This document shows positions 23,305-34,849 of a DNA stretch of 64,000 nt, piece by piece. Numbering within the stretch: the stretch's first letter is position 1; every line of letters begins with the position of its first letter. This DNA is from Ctena decussata (taxonomy: Eukaryota > Mollusca > Bivalvia > Lucinida > Lucinidae). Below the pieces are notes generated by a model that saw nothing but the letters and a program-made list of their open reading frames with translations, made no database searches and was not told the DNA's origin. The DNA lies in the NCBI GenBank assembly GCA_963989385.1, contig OZ022499.1, positions 51,635,757 through 51,699,756 on the forward strand, given 5' to 3'. A program made the position numbers and the translations under genes.

Positions 23305-25252
23305 TAGCTCACCTGAGCCAGCGGCTCCGGGGGAGCTTATAGGATGGTAAGGCTCCGGCGTCCGTCGTCCGTCGTCCGTCCACACTTTCAAACAACTTCT
23401 CCTCTAAAACCGCTTGGCCAATTGCAACCAAATTTCATATGTAGCCTCCTGGGACCTTAGGAACGAAAAGTTGTTCAAACGGTCCTGGTCACATGACCAA
23501 CATGGCCGCCATGCCCATATATGGTAAAAACCTGAAAAAATCTTCTTCTCCAGAAACAATAGGGCGATGGCCTTGAAACTTGGTATGTTGCATCGGGTAC
23601 ACGAGTACTACCAAGATTGTTCAAATTATTACCTTGGGTTGACCTTGACCTTTTTTACGGTAAGGTCAAATTTGCTTCTTTATGCTTTTATATGGCAAAA
23701 TGCTGCAACATAAGATATCTTGGAAACTGTTGAATATTTTGGCCTAAAAATTGGTACATACAGTCATCTTAATGACTACATGAAGATTTATGAGTTCAAG
23801 AGGTCAAGGTCATTCTTTGACCTTTGACCCAGAACTCTCATATTTTGACAATATCAAACAATCTCCTCAAAAACAACTAGGCCAATTGTAATTAAATTGC
23901 ATATAGATCCTCCAGGGGTTGAGGGAATGAAAATTTGTTCATACGGTCCAGGTCACATGACCAACATGGCCACCACGCCCATATATGGTAAAAACCTTTA
24001 AAAATCTTCTTCTCCGGAACCAGTAGACCGATGGCCTTGAAACTCGGTATGTAGCATTGGGTACTCAAGTACTATCAAGATTGTTCAAATTATGACCCTG
24101 GGTTGACCTTGCCCTTTTTTACGGCAAGGTCAAATATCGGAAAATGCTAGCACATGAGATTTCATGGTAAGTTTTGAAGATTTTGGCCTAAAAATTGGTA
24201 TATACAATCATCTGAATGAGCACATGAAGATATGTGAGTACAAGAGGTCAAGGTCATTCTTTGACCTTTGACCCAGAAATTTCAAATTTTGACAATTTCA
24301 AAGAATCTGCTCTAAAACCACTAAGCCAATTGAAACCAAATTTCATATAGAGCCTCGAGGGGTTGAGGGAATGAAAAAATTTTCTAACGCTCCTGGACAC
24401 ATGACCAACATGGCCGCCATGCCCATATATGGTAAATACCTTTATAAATCTTCTTCTCCAGAACCAATTGACCGATGGCCTTGAGACTTTGTATGTAGCA
24501 TTGGGTACTTGAGTACTATCAAGATTGTTCAAATTATGACCTTGTGTTGACCTTGACCTTTTACAGCAAGGTCAAATATGGGAAAATGGTAGAGCATATG
24601 ATTTCATGGAAAGTTTTGAAGATTTTGGCCTAAAAAATTGGTGTATACAGTTGTCTTAATGAGTTCATGAAGAATTATGAGTACAAGAGGTCAAGGTCAT
24701 TTTTTTACCTTTGATCCAGATCGCTCATATTTTGACATTTTCAGCCATTTCCTCAAAAGCCAAAGGGCCAATTGTGAACACATTTCATATAGAGCCTCCA
24801 GGGGTTGATTGAATGAAAAATTTGTTCAAACGGTCCAGGTCACATGACCAAAATGGCCGCCATTACCACTTATGGTATAAATCTTTAATATTTTTCTTCT
24901 CCAGAACCAATCCACCTATGGCCTTGAAACTTGGTAAATAGCATGGAGTACTAGAGTACCACCAAGACTGTTCAAATGGTGACCTTGGGTTTACCTTGAC
25001 CTTTTTTGCGGCATGGTCAAATATGGGAAAATGCTAGAACATAAGATTTCATGGAAAGTTTTGAAGATTTTGGCCTAAAAATGGTATATATGGTTGTCTT
25101 AATGAGTACATGAAGATTTATGAGTACAAGTGGTCATGGTCATTCTTTGAATTTTGACCCAAAACTCATATTTTGACAATTTCAGACATGTTAAGTAAAA
25201 GCCAGCTTGCCAATTGTTCAGGTGAGCGATTCAGGGCCTCATGGCCCTCTTG
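23305..25252 (-). mobile_element. Helitron-like tandem-array element, reverse orientation
   Basis: The left end is TAGCTCACCTGAGCC with a GAGCC/GGCTC hairpin and a CGTCCGTCGTCC run. The right end is CAGGTGAGCGATTC, a hairpin GGGCC/GGCCC and CTTG before a T run. Four units contain ACATGACC...ATGGCCGCC; starts at 23491, 23955, 24399 and 24842 give spacings 464, 444 and 443. Units carry AGGTCAAGGTCATTC next to TTGACCTTTGACCC (23801-23830, 24245-24274). It is oriented opposite to the elements at 760 and 55741. Confidence 0.65.
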
Positions 25253-25269
25253 TTTTGTTTTTTGGGGTT

Positions 25270-26255
25270 TTTTTAGGTGTTTTTTTTTATGTTTTGGTCT
25301 TCAAAACTGCCATTTTGGGAATATAAAAAGATGATAAAAATCGTACAAGTCAGGCAAATCATCTAAAATTTCATGTCAATTTCATCACAGTCAACAGACG
25401 TATTTTGTGCAACCAACACTCACTTCAGAGCAGGTGCTTCTTGACAAAAAGTTAGAATTGCCTGACAGATTGCTTTAACTGCATCGTTAAACAAGACGTC
25501 TTTGCCAATAGCAGGAAACCTACTAAGGCAGCTTCATCTTGGTTCTTTCTGCCAGATCTGTATTGGAGTTTGAAGTTGGTTTAAGCGATATTTTATTAAC
25601 TATAAATTACATACATATACTAGATCTACAATACAATTTCATAAGTTACAGGATTTGACAGTAAGCAAAATGAATGTATATAAAGTCATTTCCTGGAGTT
25701 TGAAGTTGTAGCTTGACGTTGCGGCTGGCCATCGATGACCAGTGGCATCCAGTTTAGCCGTGGTTAGAACACACGTTAGTGAATGATTATCCCTTCTAAC
25801 CTTGAACTTGTTCTCGTATAACTAATCGTGGAACTTGTTGCACACTGCTCATTTAAATGCTAAAACACCATCTTGTGTGCTGGATAGTTGATTTCATTGC
25901 CATACAAGTCTATGCCGGCAAATGCAACCGCACGTTCTATATCCGCTTCTTCTTGGTATAGAACGGCTCCTAGACCATCACTACTGGCGTCTATGCTTAG
26001 GATGAAGATGGTTGTAATCAGCATAAGCTAATGACGTCAGTTTCAATTATCAAATCAAACGTTTGTTGCTGCTCAAGCCCCAGATACCAAGGCATTGCCT
26101 CCTTCCTTCTGCCTTTTTTGTAGGGTGGCCAAAGAGAACGGCATGTAAATGCTTTATTTTGGAATAATTATAGACAACGCCTTTTTACGCAAGCCCAGGA
26201 AACTACGTAGTTCCTTGAGGTTAGACGAAGTTGGCCATTTTTGTCAGGATTGGTT
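25270..26255 (-). pseudogene. Ty3/Gypsy-like pol remnant: RT connection and RNase H
   Basis: Read on the minus strand, degenerate pol protein is visible in shifting frames: a WP..NLKELRSFLGL segment (about 26240-26170) leading out of the reverse transcriptase, then an RNase H start IDASSDGLGAVLYQ (about 25985-25945), NYPAHK and TTAKLDATGHRW (about 25760). The FKLQ/YRSG region follows and weaker homology runs to about 25300. Stops and frameshifts interrupt it, so it is dead. The rest of the RT lies at 29300-30200, separated by a ~3-kb insertion. Confidence 0.8.
25579..25693. mobile_element. 115-bp insertion with 15-bp target duplication
   Basis: TGGAGTTTGAAGTTG occurs at 25564-25578 and 25694-25708. 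Removing one copy and the 115 bp between restores continuity of the Gypsy FKLQ-YRSG coding region. The insert is AT-rich and, on the minus strand, has AATAAA near its end, so it may be a retroposed 3' fragment. Source unknown. Confidence 0.75.
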
Positions 26256-26550
26256 ATCTTGTTTGTTGCTTGGTCATTCGGAGTTCAACTGGTGGGTTTC
26301 TCGTTTGCTTTGTTATGTCAGTGGTGTTTGATTGACACGCCAGGGATCTCCAGGTGTCACAATACGTTGTTTCTGTCGAGTCCTCATCTCTGGTTCACCA
26401 TAGGTCTTAGCCTTGATTTGTTTGCTTTTTGTGATGATTCATAGACGGGTTAGGAAACCTTCATGCGGACCAAAAAGCTAACTAAATGCTTCGAACCACT
26501 GCAGAAGCAAAGAGCGAGGGTTTGGATACAGTAAAACTAGTGTAAGTCCC

Positions 26551-27510
26551 CTAGGTCGTGCTCGATTGGGCTGTGCGCACAGTCGGGATTTTTTGAACAT
26601 CAATTGAGCGCTCTGGAACTGTGTTCTGGAACGGTGCGCACTGTTCCAAACGACAAGGTGGTTGGGACAGAACAAATAGTCAAACCAAAATGGCGGACAA
26701 GCAGATAACACAGGAAAATATATAAAGAAGATACAGCTCTAATCTTGTATGATGTAATTTGAATTGTTTTTTCCTTAAAATTCAGATTGCATCACCCACA
26801 AATGTCGTCAAACAGAGGAGATTTGAAAAAAAAATTATTTTGACCAAACACCCTTACCAGGGTACAAATCACAAACAAGTAAACAATTATGCACATAAAA
26901 ACATTTTGAGGAAAGTTGCACGACAATACCAATAGCATTGAACTCTACAGTGAATAATCTTGCATGAGTAAGATGTACCATACAAGCTCTACATACAAGT
27001 TCTAGGCGTCTGGACATACAAGTTCATAGAAGTTCTAGGCATCTGGACATTTAGATCTGAACAAGCAGCACAGATCCAGGCCAGACAGCTCACAGGAGCA
27101 GCCTGCCTATGACCCACATTGCTGGCCATTTCATTTGCTTTCCAGGAACACAAAACAAATTGTCCCATTTCAGGACAAAAATATGGTAATTAAGGAACTA
27201 AGCGTCTCAACTTCCAGAATCCGTACGACGATCACTGATCACTCATAGGAAAAAAAACCCTGAGTCTCAAAAAGGACTCGTAGGAAACTAGAAACTATGT
27301 TTATGAAACACTGTGCCCCCAACTGTATGTTTGCCTCTAAAGAAGGTTCTTCCCATAATTTATAAGTCAGAAGAGAAAGAAACGCCATCAGATCATGATT
27401 GTTCAATAGCCGTGCATTCGCCCCTTCCCTGCTCGTTTGCTATGCTCGAATTCGGAAGTCTAGTAGCTGTTCTTGAACACTGCACACAACACAATCGAGC
27501 AGTCCCCTAG
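26551..27510. mobile_element. possible ~0.96-kb TIR element
   Basis: CTAGGTCGTGCTCGATTG at the left mirrors CAATCGAGCAGTCCCCTAG at the right. Interior open frames are short and unrecognised. It lies in the insertion that splits the Gypsy remnant. Boundaries tentative. Confidence 0.4.
27182..27249. repeat. 68-bp identical repeat, copy 1
   Basis: Identical over 68 bp to 27875-27942 (starts TATGGTAATTAAGGAACTAA). Downstream similarity continues weakly to about 27295. Confidence 0.9.
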
Positions 27511-27716
27511 TAATTTATTTCTGAACCAATCGTAACACTTCGGCCAATTCCATATCATGCATCACATCGTAGATATCGGCGAGGATACCCGATTGGTACT
27601 GATCGTTCCAAGGTGGTACTTCTGTTATGGTTCCTCAATGTTTCATGTCATTATGTTTATGGTCTCTAGCAGTATGACCTGAATAGCTGCCAATTTTGCT
27701 TTTTGTTTGTATTTTT

Positions 27717-29085
27717 AGCTCACCTGAGGCTCATGGTGAGCTATTGTGATCACCCAGTGTCCGTCGTGCGTCGTCCGTCGTGCGTCGTGCGGCATCAACA
27801 ATTTGCTATAAATGACATCTTCTCTGAAACCGCTAGGCCTAGGGCTTTGATATTTGGTATGAAGCATTGATTAGTATGGTAATTAAGGAACTAAGCGTCT
27901 CAACTTCCAGAATCCGTACGACGATCACTGATCACTCATAGGGAAAAAATGAGCTGAGTGTCAAAATGAACTCATAGGAAACTCTACCGAGTTTGTTCAA
28001 ATGATGGCCCAAGGGTCCAAAATGGCCTTTGGGTAGGGGGTCTTGGGTTTGAAACTAAAATATACATAAAAATCTTCTTCTCCACAACTGCTTGGCTTAG
28101 ATGCTTGAAATTTGGTATGCAGCATTGCCTAGTGGTCTTCTGCCAAGTTTGTTCAAACAATAGCCCCAGGGTCCAAAATGACCCCGGGGCAGGGAGTCCC
28201 AGGTTTGAACCATAGAAATACATTGAAAAATATTCAAAAATCTTCTTCTTCAGAACTGCAAGGCTCAGGTGCTTGAAATTTGGTAGCATTGCCTAATGGT
28301 CATTTACCAAGTTTGGTCAAATGATGGCCCCAGGGTCCAAAATGGCCCCGCACCAGGGGGTCCTGGGTTTGAACCATAGAAATACATAGAAATATATTTA
28401 AAAAAGCTTCTTCTTCAGAACAGCAAGGCTCAGATGCTTGAAATTTAAAATGTAGCATCGCCTAATAGTCCTTTACCAAGTTTTTTAAATGGTGGCCCCA
28501 GGGTCCAAAATGGCCCCTTGGCATGGAGTCCAAGGTTTGAACCATAGAAATGCAAAGAAAAATGTTCAAAAGTCTTTTTCAGAACTGCAAGGCTTAGATG
28601 CTTGAAATTTGGGATGATGCACTGCCTTGTAGTCCTTTACAAGGTTTGTTCAAATGGTGTACCCAGGATCCAAAATGGCCCCGCGGCAGGGAGTCCTAGG
28701 TTTGAAACATGGAAATACATAGAAAAATATCAAAAAATCTTCTTCTTCAGAACCGCTTGGCATAGATGCTTGAAATTTGGTATGAAGCATTGCCTAGTAA
28801 TCTTTTACCAAGTTTGTTCAAATGATGACCACAGGGTCTAAAATAGTCCCGCCCCAGAGGGTCCTGGGTTTGAACCATAGAAATACATAGAAAAATACTC
28901 AAAAATCTTCTTCTTCAGAAGCACTTGGCTAAGATGCTTGAAATTTAATATGTAGCATTGCCTTGTAGTCCTTTATCAAGTATGTTCAAATGATGGTCCC
29001 AGGGTCCAAAATGACCCCGCAGCAGGGAGTCCTGAGTTTGAACCATAGAAATATATAGAAAAAATATTCAAAAATCTTCTTGTTT
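27717..29085 (-). mobile_element. tandem-array element, ~166-bp units, truncated
   Basis: Starts TTTTTAGCTCACCTGAGGCTC with CGTCCGTCGTGCG runs, the same terminus as the 23305 element. The units are different: AGATGCTTGAAATTTGG recurs at 28100, 28268, 28433, 28597, 28765 and 28933 (spacing 164-168). The distal end is missing at about 29085. The second 68-bp repeat copy sits inside the first unit. Confidence 0.75.
27875..27942. repeat. 68-bp identical repeat, copy 2
   Basis: Identical to 27182-27249. Here it interrupts an array unit between GCATTGATTAG and TACCGAGTTTG, so it was inserted as a unit of about 110 bp. Confidence 0.9.
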
Positions 29086-29299
29086 GAAACTTAAATTAGA
29101 AAATAGGTAAAATACATGCTGCTGTTGTTTTCAGTTAAGGTAGCTGAATGACCACCTGTTTGGAAAAAGCACTATTTTTATTCGGTTCATCTTGCGTGTC
29201 TTTCACGAACTTTCCTCAATTTGTGTGAGTGCTTCTTTCCTTTTTGAATTAAAGGGCGGGATGTGGAATATGATTGTATTAATTCCTGATCATTGCCTA

Positions 29300-30200
29300 C
29301 CTTTTTACTTTGTATTCCCTGATCACTGACAATGTGGCCAATGTACTGAACCTGGAAGAACTCGCACTTTGAGCCGTTGAGTTACAAACCATGCTCTTCA
29401 AATTGCTTATTACCATTTTCCAGGCAAAGAAGGTACTCTAAAAATGACTTACTGAAGATGATTATGTCATCTAAGTAATGAGACACTCCTTCAAGTTGGG
29501 CTTCAAGTGGAGCTCTCCCGTGCGATCCTCCATCAGTCTTAGGAAAGTAGCATTTGCATTGGTAAAACCGAATGCCACTCGGTTGCATTCAAAGAAACCT
29601 AGTGGCCTGACACAACAAATAGTCTTTGTGCTTGTCGGCTTATTTGATGCCAATCTGCTAATAACCAGACCGCAGGCCCAACGAAAAGTAATCAGACCGC
29701 AGGGTTTTTAGGTCGGGTATGAAAATCACAAACCGTACCTCTGTTCTCCGTACCTTAATCCGTACTAGAAATTTTTCTGTCCTCTTGGGAAGGAAGCAAA
29801 AGGTTCAAAGTTAGAATTATTGGTGACATATTAAGGCATAATGTAATTAACATTTGTTATAAAAATGGGATTTCAACATTACTTATTTTTGAAGAAAATA
29901 ATATTTTGGGATTTTAGGGGAACGAAAACCACAACCTTACCTGAGATCGTTATTGTACATTTTTGATAAGGAAGCCAACTTAATCGAAATATAGCCACAT
30001 AGCACCTCCAACATGAAGTAAAACAATGACCGCAGGTTCAACTTCGAAAAGTATTTGGACCCAAACAAAGTATCTATTGTCTATTTTTCTAACAAGGACG
30101 AACTGAGAAGAAAATGGGCTCTGAGACTTTTTTATATCCCCAGCATCTAACATGCCATTTAGATGCTCACGGACCGCCTCAAATAATGCATAGTGCAATT
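29300..30200 (-). pseudogene. Ty3/Gypsy-like pol remnant: reverse transcriptase
   Basis: On the minus strand: an RT start VREHLNGMLDAGDIKKSQSP (about 30180-30110), a ~280-bp interruption, then LRSGY, GFTNANATF, the catalytic YLDD box (about 29473) and EHGL...SKCEFF..QYIGHIVSDQGI (to about 29300). Frameshifts and insertions show it is inactive. It joins in sense with the RNase H part at 25270-26255. Typical of Ty3/Gypsy pol by motif order; LTRs were not identified. Confidence 0.82.
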
Positions 30201-30212
30201 CCGTGAATACAG

Positions 30213-31535
30213 GTGTTTTTCCGGTGTTTCTACGAACCGATGTTGCTCGATGTTGCTCTTCTGGGTTTGTGTAGGTGCCATCTCTGGGAGCTAGTAGATG
30301 TTGTGTCTTTTTACAAGGGAAGAGAGAGGTATCTTATCAACGCACAGAAGTCTGTGGAGGTGGTATTGAGTAATGGCGGAAAAACGCTAGAGGCAGAACA
30401 GGTTACACTCGATAATATCCCTAATCCCCAGGAGCGGGAAACAGTGCATTTGGGGATTGATAGGAATTTGAAGGCATCTGGTAACATTGATAAGAAGGCG
30501 CAGCTGGGGAGAAGGACTATGTATTCTCTAATGGGTGCTGGGGCCTATGGAAACTCAGGGTTGAACCCCCTTGTCTCTTCAAAGATGTGGAAAACGTTTG
30601 CACTCCCACGAATGTTATATGGGTTGGAGGTATGCAGCCTGAGGATGAAAGATGTTGAGGTCTTGGAAGCCGTGCAAAGAGGGACCCTGAGGAGGATTCA
30701 GTGTCTGCCTGAACGTGTGGCAAATGTTGCTGTCTACGGTCTTTTGGGTGTACGTCCCATAGAACAGGAGTTAGACCTTAGAAAACTTTCCCTGTTCGCA
30801 TCCGTACTGTTTGATGAAGCCTCCTTGGAACATGAAATTCTTCAAAGACAGTTGGCTGTAAGGGAAATTAATTCAGACAGCTGGTTTATGCAGTGTAATG
30901 TGCTTCTTCATAAATATGGCCTCCCAAATGTTTTCTGTGTCAGAAATGCATTTCACTCAAAGCAGGCCCTTAAGGCAGCGATTAAAGATGGGGTGGATGG
31001 ATATGTGTCGGAACAGTGGCAAATTGAAGCATCCTCTAAGTCATCCCTAAGGTACCTTAACATTGAAGTATGTGGGGTGGGTAGAGTGCACAATTCTTGG
31101 AGGTTGGTTAGTAATAGTGTTAGGGACGTGCGTAGGGCGCAAATAAAGGTAAAGCTGCTTACTGATACATATGTTCTGCAGTCGCATCGCTCGAAGTATA
31201 AAAAATACACCGTGTCTCCTACGTGTCCGCTATGTAAGAACGCGCCAGAGGATCTGATGCACTTTCTTCTTGACTGTTCCCTGTTGAATTCTGTTAGGGT
31301 GAGGTATATCTCTGGGTTGAAGAGGTTGCTGGTTGGGGTAGTCCCGGAGCATGCTGACCAGTATCTAGCTGATAGTGAGATGCTGTGCCGCATTATCATG
31401 GACTGCACAGTGTTGGATGCTTTTGTTGGTGAGGAGCTTCTGGACGGGTTCCAGAGTGAAATGGAGACCTTGAGTAGGAACATATGCTTTGCGCTCCACT
31501 TGAAAAGAACCACATTATTGAATGAAACAAATTAG
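30213..31535 (+). CDS. LINE ORF2 C-terminal part, 5'-truncated non-LTR retrotransposon
   Basis: An uninterrupted 440-codon frame. From about residue 30 it reads as the end of a LINE reverse transcriptase and thumb: INAQKSVEVV, THLGI-like VHLGIDR, GRRTMYSLMGAGAYGNSGLN and LPRMLYGLEVC. A C-terminal CCHC knuckle follows, C-x2-C-x8-H-x4-C (CPLCKNAPEDLMHFLLDC). Endonuclease and the RT catalytic box are missing, so the copy is 5'-truncated near 30300, as target-primed insertion usually leaves. The absence of stops suggests recent insertion. The given start lies partly in flanking DNA. Clade not resolved. Confidence 0.8.
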   Translation: MFFRCFYEPMLLDVALLGLCRCHLWELVDVVSFYKGRERYLINAQKSVEVVLSNGGKTLEAEQVTLDNIPNPQERETVHLGIDRNLKASGNIDKKAQLGRRTMYSLMGAGAYGNSGLNPLVSSKMWKTFALPRMLYGLEVCSLRMKDVEVLEAVQRGTLRRIQCLPERVANVAVYGLLGVRPIEQELDLRKLSLFASVLFDEASLEHEILQRQLAVREINSDSWFMQCNVLLHKYGLPNVFCVRNAFHSKQALKAAIKDGVDGYVSEQWQIEASSKSSLRYLNIEVCGVGRVHNSWRLVSNSVRDVRRAQIKVKLLTDTYVLQSHRSKYKKYTVSPTCPLCKNAPEDLMHFLLDCSLLNSVRVRYISGLKRLLVGVVPEHADQYLADSEMLCRIIMDCTVLDAFVGEELLDGFQSEMETLSRNICFALHLKRTTLLNETN

Positions 31536-32115
31536 AGGCTGTATCAGGACTCCTGTCGTGGGTGGGTCATGGGGATGTTTATGGAGTAGCATTGGTTTGG
31601 GTTCTGTGGGATTAAGTGGGGTATGTCCACGTGTTGTGGCCCCTGATCAGGGCATCCTCGCCGAGGGTACACTGATGGGGAGCCTTAGCAGGGATTCTGT
31701 TAGGGAGATGCGCTGAATACCTTGCCCATGACTTGCAGATGGCTAAAGTGCTGATGTTATTTGTATCCTTATGCAGCTGTGCTGTCTGCTTGTGGAGTTG
31801 AGCATTAGTTAAAGTCGTATACAAATCGATTAAGTTTAGTGCCTTGCTCTCCTCTTGGATGGAGTCTCAGTGTTTAATGAAATTAAATGTTCTGTGGTTC
31901 AGGGGTCCAGCCTTAGGTAGGGTTTGAGATGTACAGGAGATACGGCGGTTTGATGTTTATGGGGATACATATATTGTGGCCCCTCTTCTGGGCATTCTGT
32001 ATGAGGCAGCTTTGATGAGGGGCTACATGATATGTCGTAATTTGAATGGATTGGGGTGTTTGATTACCCCAGAATTTGCACCTGGCTGGAGCCCTGATGA
32101 TTGGATATTGAGTCA
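31536..32115 (+). mobile_element. presumed LINE 3' UTR
   Basis: Directly follows the LINE stop codon. GTGTTGTGGCCCCTGATCAG at 31632 and a related ATATTGTGGCCCCTCTTCTG at 31972 form two diverged copies ~340 bp apart. No poly-A tail was recognised; the right boundary is uncertain. Confidence 0.4.
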
Positions 32116-32119
32116 GACG

Positions 32120-33600
32120 GCTCATCCGGGAACTTCGAGCGTAACCCATAGCAACCAAAGCTGGAGGTGAAAACAATCGATAATACGCCATTTTGTTTAC
32201 AGTAGTTCCTATTTACCACCATGCTTAAATAAATGGCATATTATAAGAAACAAGCTCATAAAACATTTTTTATTTAATGTGTAAGAAGGCAGATAATTCG
32301 ACCTTTCGTATCTGTTATCTATTTTATTAACAGTGTCCGATGACCATTTATTTTAGCGCACTGAACCCGACACACTTCTCTCGCGGTCTGCTGGCCTCTG
32401 AAGGGTGCCCTAATTTAAATTTGTTAAAATTATCAAATCAGTTCTTTCAAAAAAAATTGGCGGAAATTGAGAAATAAGTAATTGAGAAAATAGATCTTTG
32501 TTAAATCTTTGACGAATTCGGTTCTTTTGGGGTGTTACGTCAACTTAGGTGACTGTTGAAAATATGTCAACTTTGCGGTCATGACGTGTATCTCCGTGCT
32601 TTCTGGATGGGACCTCAGTAAATTCTCTTGGTCATCCCCAACAAGTGAAACTGAGTGTAAATTTAGAATTCTTACATATGCGCATTTTCGCGATTTCAAT
32701 GCAAATATAACATACTTCGTGTGTTCGCTATTACGATACCCGTCAAGGCCGAATGCATTGTGAATAACGGAAAAGTCGCTGACAAGCGAGGATGTGTATT
32801 GGCTCAATACAAGCAGAAGTGTGTGTTTTAGCAGGCCTCTGATTTGCTTCTTCAATGTAAATAGTTTTAATGGAAACATTTTTATTGGGAATGCTAAATT
32901 TTTAGCACAGCACAAAACAACATTGTGGTCAAATATGACGAGTCGTCTCATGAAGATAGATAGATTTTTTGACATAGGAATTTCCTGACCCTTTTATTTT
33001 CAAAGTAGTGTAACTTTTCATTTCTTGATCGATTTTAATGATGAGAACACTGTTTGCTCTGTCTTGGATTCAAGATATATAGATCTATCAGATTTAAAAA
33101 AAATCTGGATATTCCAAAAACGTCCGCCATTGCTAAGACAGTGTCAGTTTTTGACAAGTGACATCTTGTGTATTCCATACTCTGATAGTACGAGATATCG
33201 GGTATTTTACTTTTTATGCTGAAATTTCCATTATTGATAAATGAAGATGAAGTAAAACTGAAAAAGAAAATGTCAGAATAAAAATAAGAATTATAATAAA
33301 ACGACGTGTTAGATAGGACAGCAACGGTCGAGTCAACTAACGTATTCATGGTATTCCACGGATTTTGAAAATCCAATGTTTTCATTTGATTCGTGACAAA
33401 ATTTCATCTGGCAAACATTTTCTATGTTTTATTCGTCATAAGAAATAATTTAATTTGGGATATCAGAGATTATTCCGAACTATAAATACAGAAAAATATT
33501 GGAAAACATAGCACTAATAGCGGTTGCTAAGATATTGTTTTCACCTCCGATGCTTGTTGCTAAGGGCTGTGACGTCATCCCGTCCGATTCTATACAACCA
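32120..33600. mobile_element. 1.5-kb element with ~40-bp imperfect TIRs
   Basis: CATAGCAACCAAAGC and GGAGGTGAAAACAAT near 32148-32186 mirror the right end at about 33525-33563. Weaker similarity runs outward to the GACGTCATCCCG region. Two minus-strand open frames (32535-32975, 146 codons; 33035-33385, 116 codons) match nothing I recognise and may be chance or transposase relics. Confidence 0.55.
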
Positions 33601-34319
33601 GTTGCATGCGTTGCAATAAATATTAATACTAGATTATTAATACATCAACCTAAGTAATAATATTAGATTACTAATACAGCAACCTTTTTTTTTGAGGATC
33701 TTATGCGTATGTCGAGCTGTAACTTCTTAGCTGTTGAGGGTTAGTGTAAATATGGTGATGGGTAACCCATTATGGCTGGGACTTTGTTGGTCGAGGTAGT
33801 GCATATGGATCACAGTTGTCAAGGAGGACTATAGAGTGAGGGCCTACAGGATGCTGCGATCATCATTGGATCTTCTCTTCTCTTTTTAATCCTGCGGTGC
33901 TGGACTCATCTCTTGTGGTGCAGATTTGTGCTTCTGCCTATGCTACTAATTACAGTATAACATCTAATACTACACATATTCAATTATTCTGGTGGATGGA
34001 GCGACTATACTTATGAAGGCTAAATCTTTGTGATGAAAATGCCGCGTGAACGCTGCCCGGTGTATTTCAACTGCCCTTCGATTACTAAAGACATTCAGTG
34101 GTAGATACAGACTGGTGCATGCTGCCTCGTACTGTAAAAGTTTTTAGTCAGCTCTTCACTCCAGAAGAATACGTATAACTACGGTGACCCTAACAAGGGT
34201 GGAACTCCTTAGTACAAGTAACCCTCCAACTCGGGTCAATCGGATATATCTGCGTGTCTAGCGAATGTGCCCAATGCTCTTCATTTTGGAGATATCGCAG
34301 ACAACAACAAAATGTCAAA
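33601..34319 (+). promoter_or_regulatory. upstream / 5' UTR region of PNPLA6-like gene
   Basis: No TATA box or clear initiator was recognised just upstream of the ATG. CCAAC, CTGGGAC and multiple ATGs occur, so if transcription starts far upstream the leader carries upstream ATGs. A noncoding first exon elsewhere is possible. Confidence 0.3.
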
Positions 34320-34323
34320 ATGA
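34312..34323 (+). promoter_or_regulatory. mini upstream ORF overlapping the main start
   Basis: ATGTCAAAATGA encodes Met-Ser-Lys-stop. Its stop TGA overlaps the main ATG (34320-34322) as ATGA. If present in the mRNA it could lower or couple initiation. The transcript start is unknown. Confidence 0.4.
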
Positions 34324-34430
34324 CCGGATTTGACATCGATTTTCAAGATAAATTAAAGACCCTGAGTGAAATTGAACAAGAAATAAAGAGACAGGTTGCA
34401 GAGCGATTGTCTCACTATGAGTTGACAATG
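34320..34430 (+). CDS. PNPLA6: PNPLA6/7 (neuropathy target esterase, Swiss cheese) exon 1
   Basis: 37 codons, MTGFDIDFQD...HYELTM, then donor ATG|GTAACA, phase 0. PNPLA6/7 proteins are ER-anchored (lyso)phospholipases that deacylate phosphatidylcholine or lysophosphatidylcholine. The identity comes from later exons; this N-terminal stretch is poorly conserved and looks helical and charged (SEIEQEIKRQVAERL). It precedes the membrane segment, so it should face the ER lumen. The frame stays open upstream without an ATG, so the ATG at 34320 is the first usable start in frame. The weak donor GTAACA is a caution. Confidence 0.65.
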
Positions 34431-34849
34431 GTAACAACTTTTTGTGCGGTTTCCGAAAAAAAATATTTCCCTGCTAATTTCAAAGATTAGAGACCATTTA
34501 AAAAGGCATTTTTCCAATTCTTCCTAATTTTTTCCTCCTTTTCTACTCTGATGTGATCACATCTGATCAATGTACTTTTTTGTAACAATATCAACGGATT
34601 GGCTGTTCCAAGGCAAAAAAAAAAATTGTGGTTCGGGTAACACAACCCTACCTAACGGAGGGAGAAACTTCGATCGAAGTATACACTAGCTTGTTTCTGT
34701 GACAGTAAATTTTATCAAATAAGGGTGGGCTAAATGTCCTGTTTTTGAATGCTCCACCACCGGGCACCCACTATCTCCGAGGTTCATGCTTTGTATTAAA
34801 TTGCAGTTCAATCAGTCATTTGGATGGTATAGTAGACTAAACGCATAAA

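Noticed and set aside
29255..29275. Polypurine tract and LTR start (AAAGGGCGGGATGTGGAATA)
   Set aside because: It resembles a PPT plus TG LTR start on the plus strand, but no matching second LTR or primer-binding site was found nearby.
30953..31513. 186-codon minus-strand frame
   Set aside because: Antisense shadow of the LINE ORF.
32535..33385. Two minus-strand frames of 146 and 116 codons as a host gene
   Set aside because: They lie inside a TIR element, match no family I recognise and show no splice logic; kept only as possible transposase relics.
34254..34319. Upstream extension of PNPLA6/7 exon 1
   Set aside because: The frame is open but begins at GTG with no ATG; translation most likely starts at 34320.
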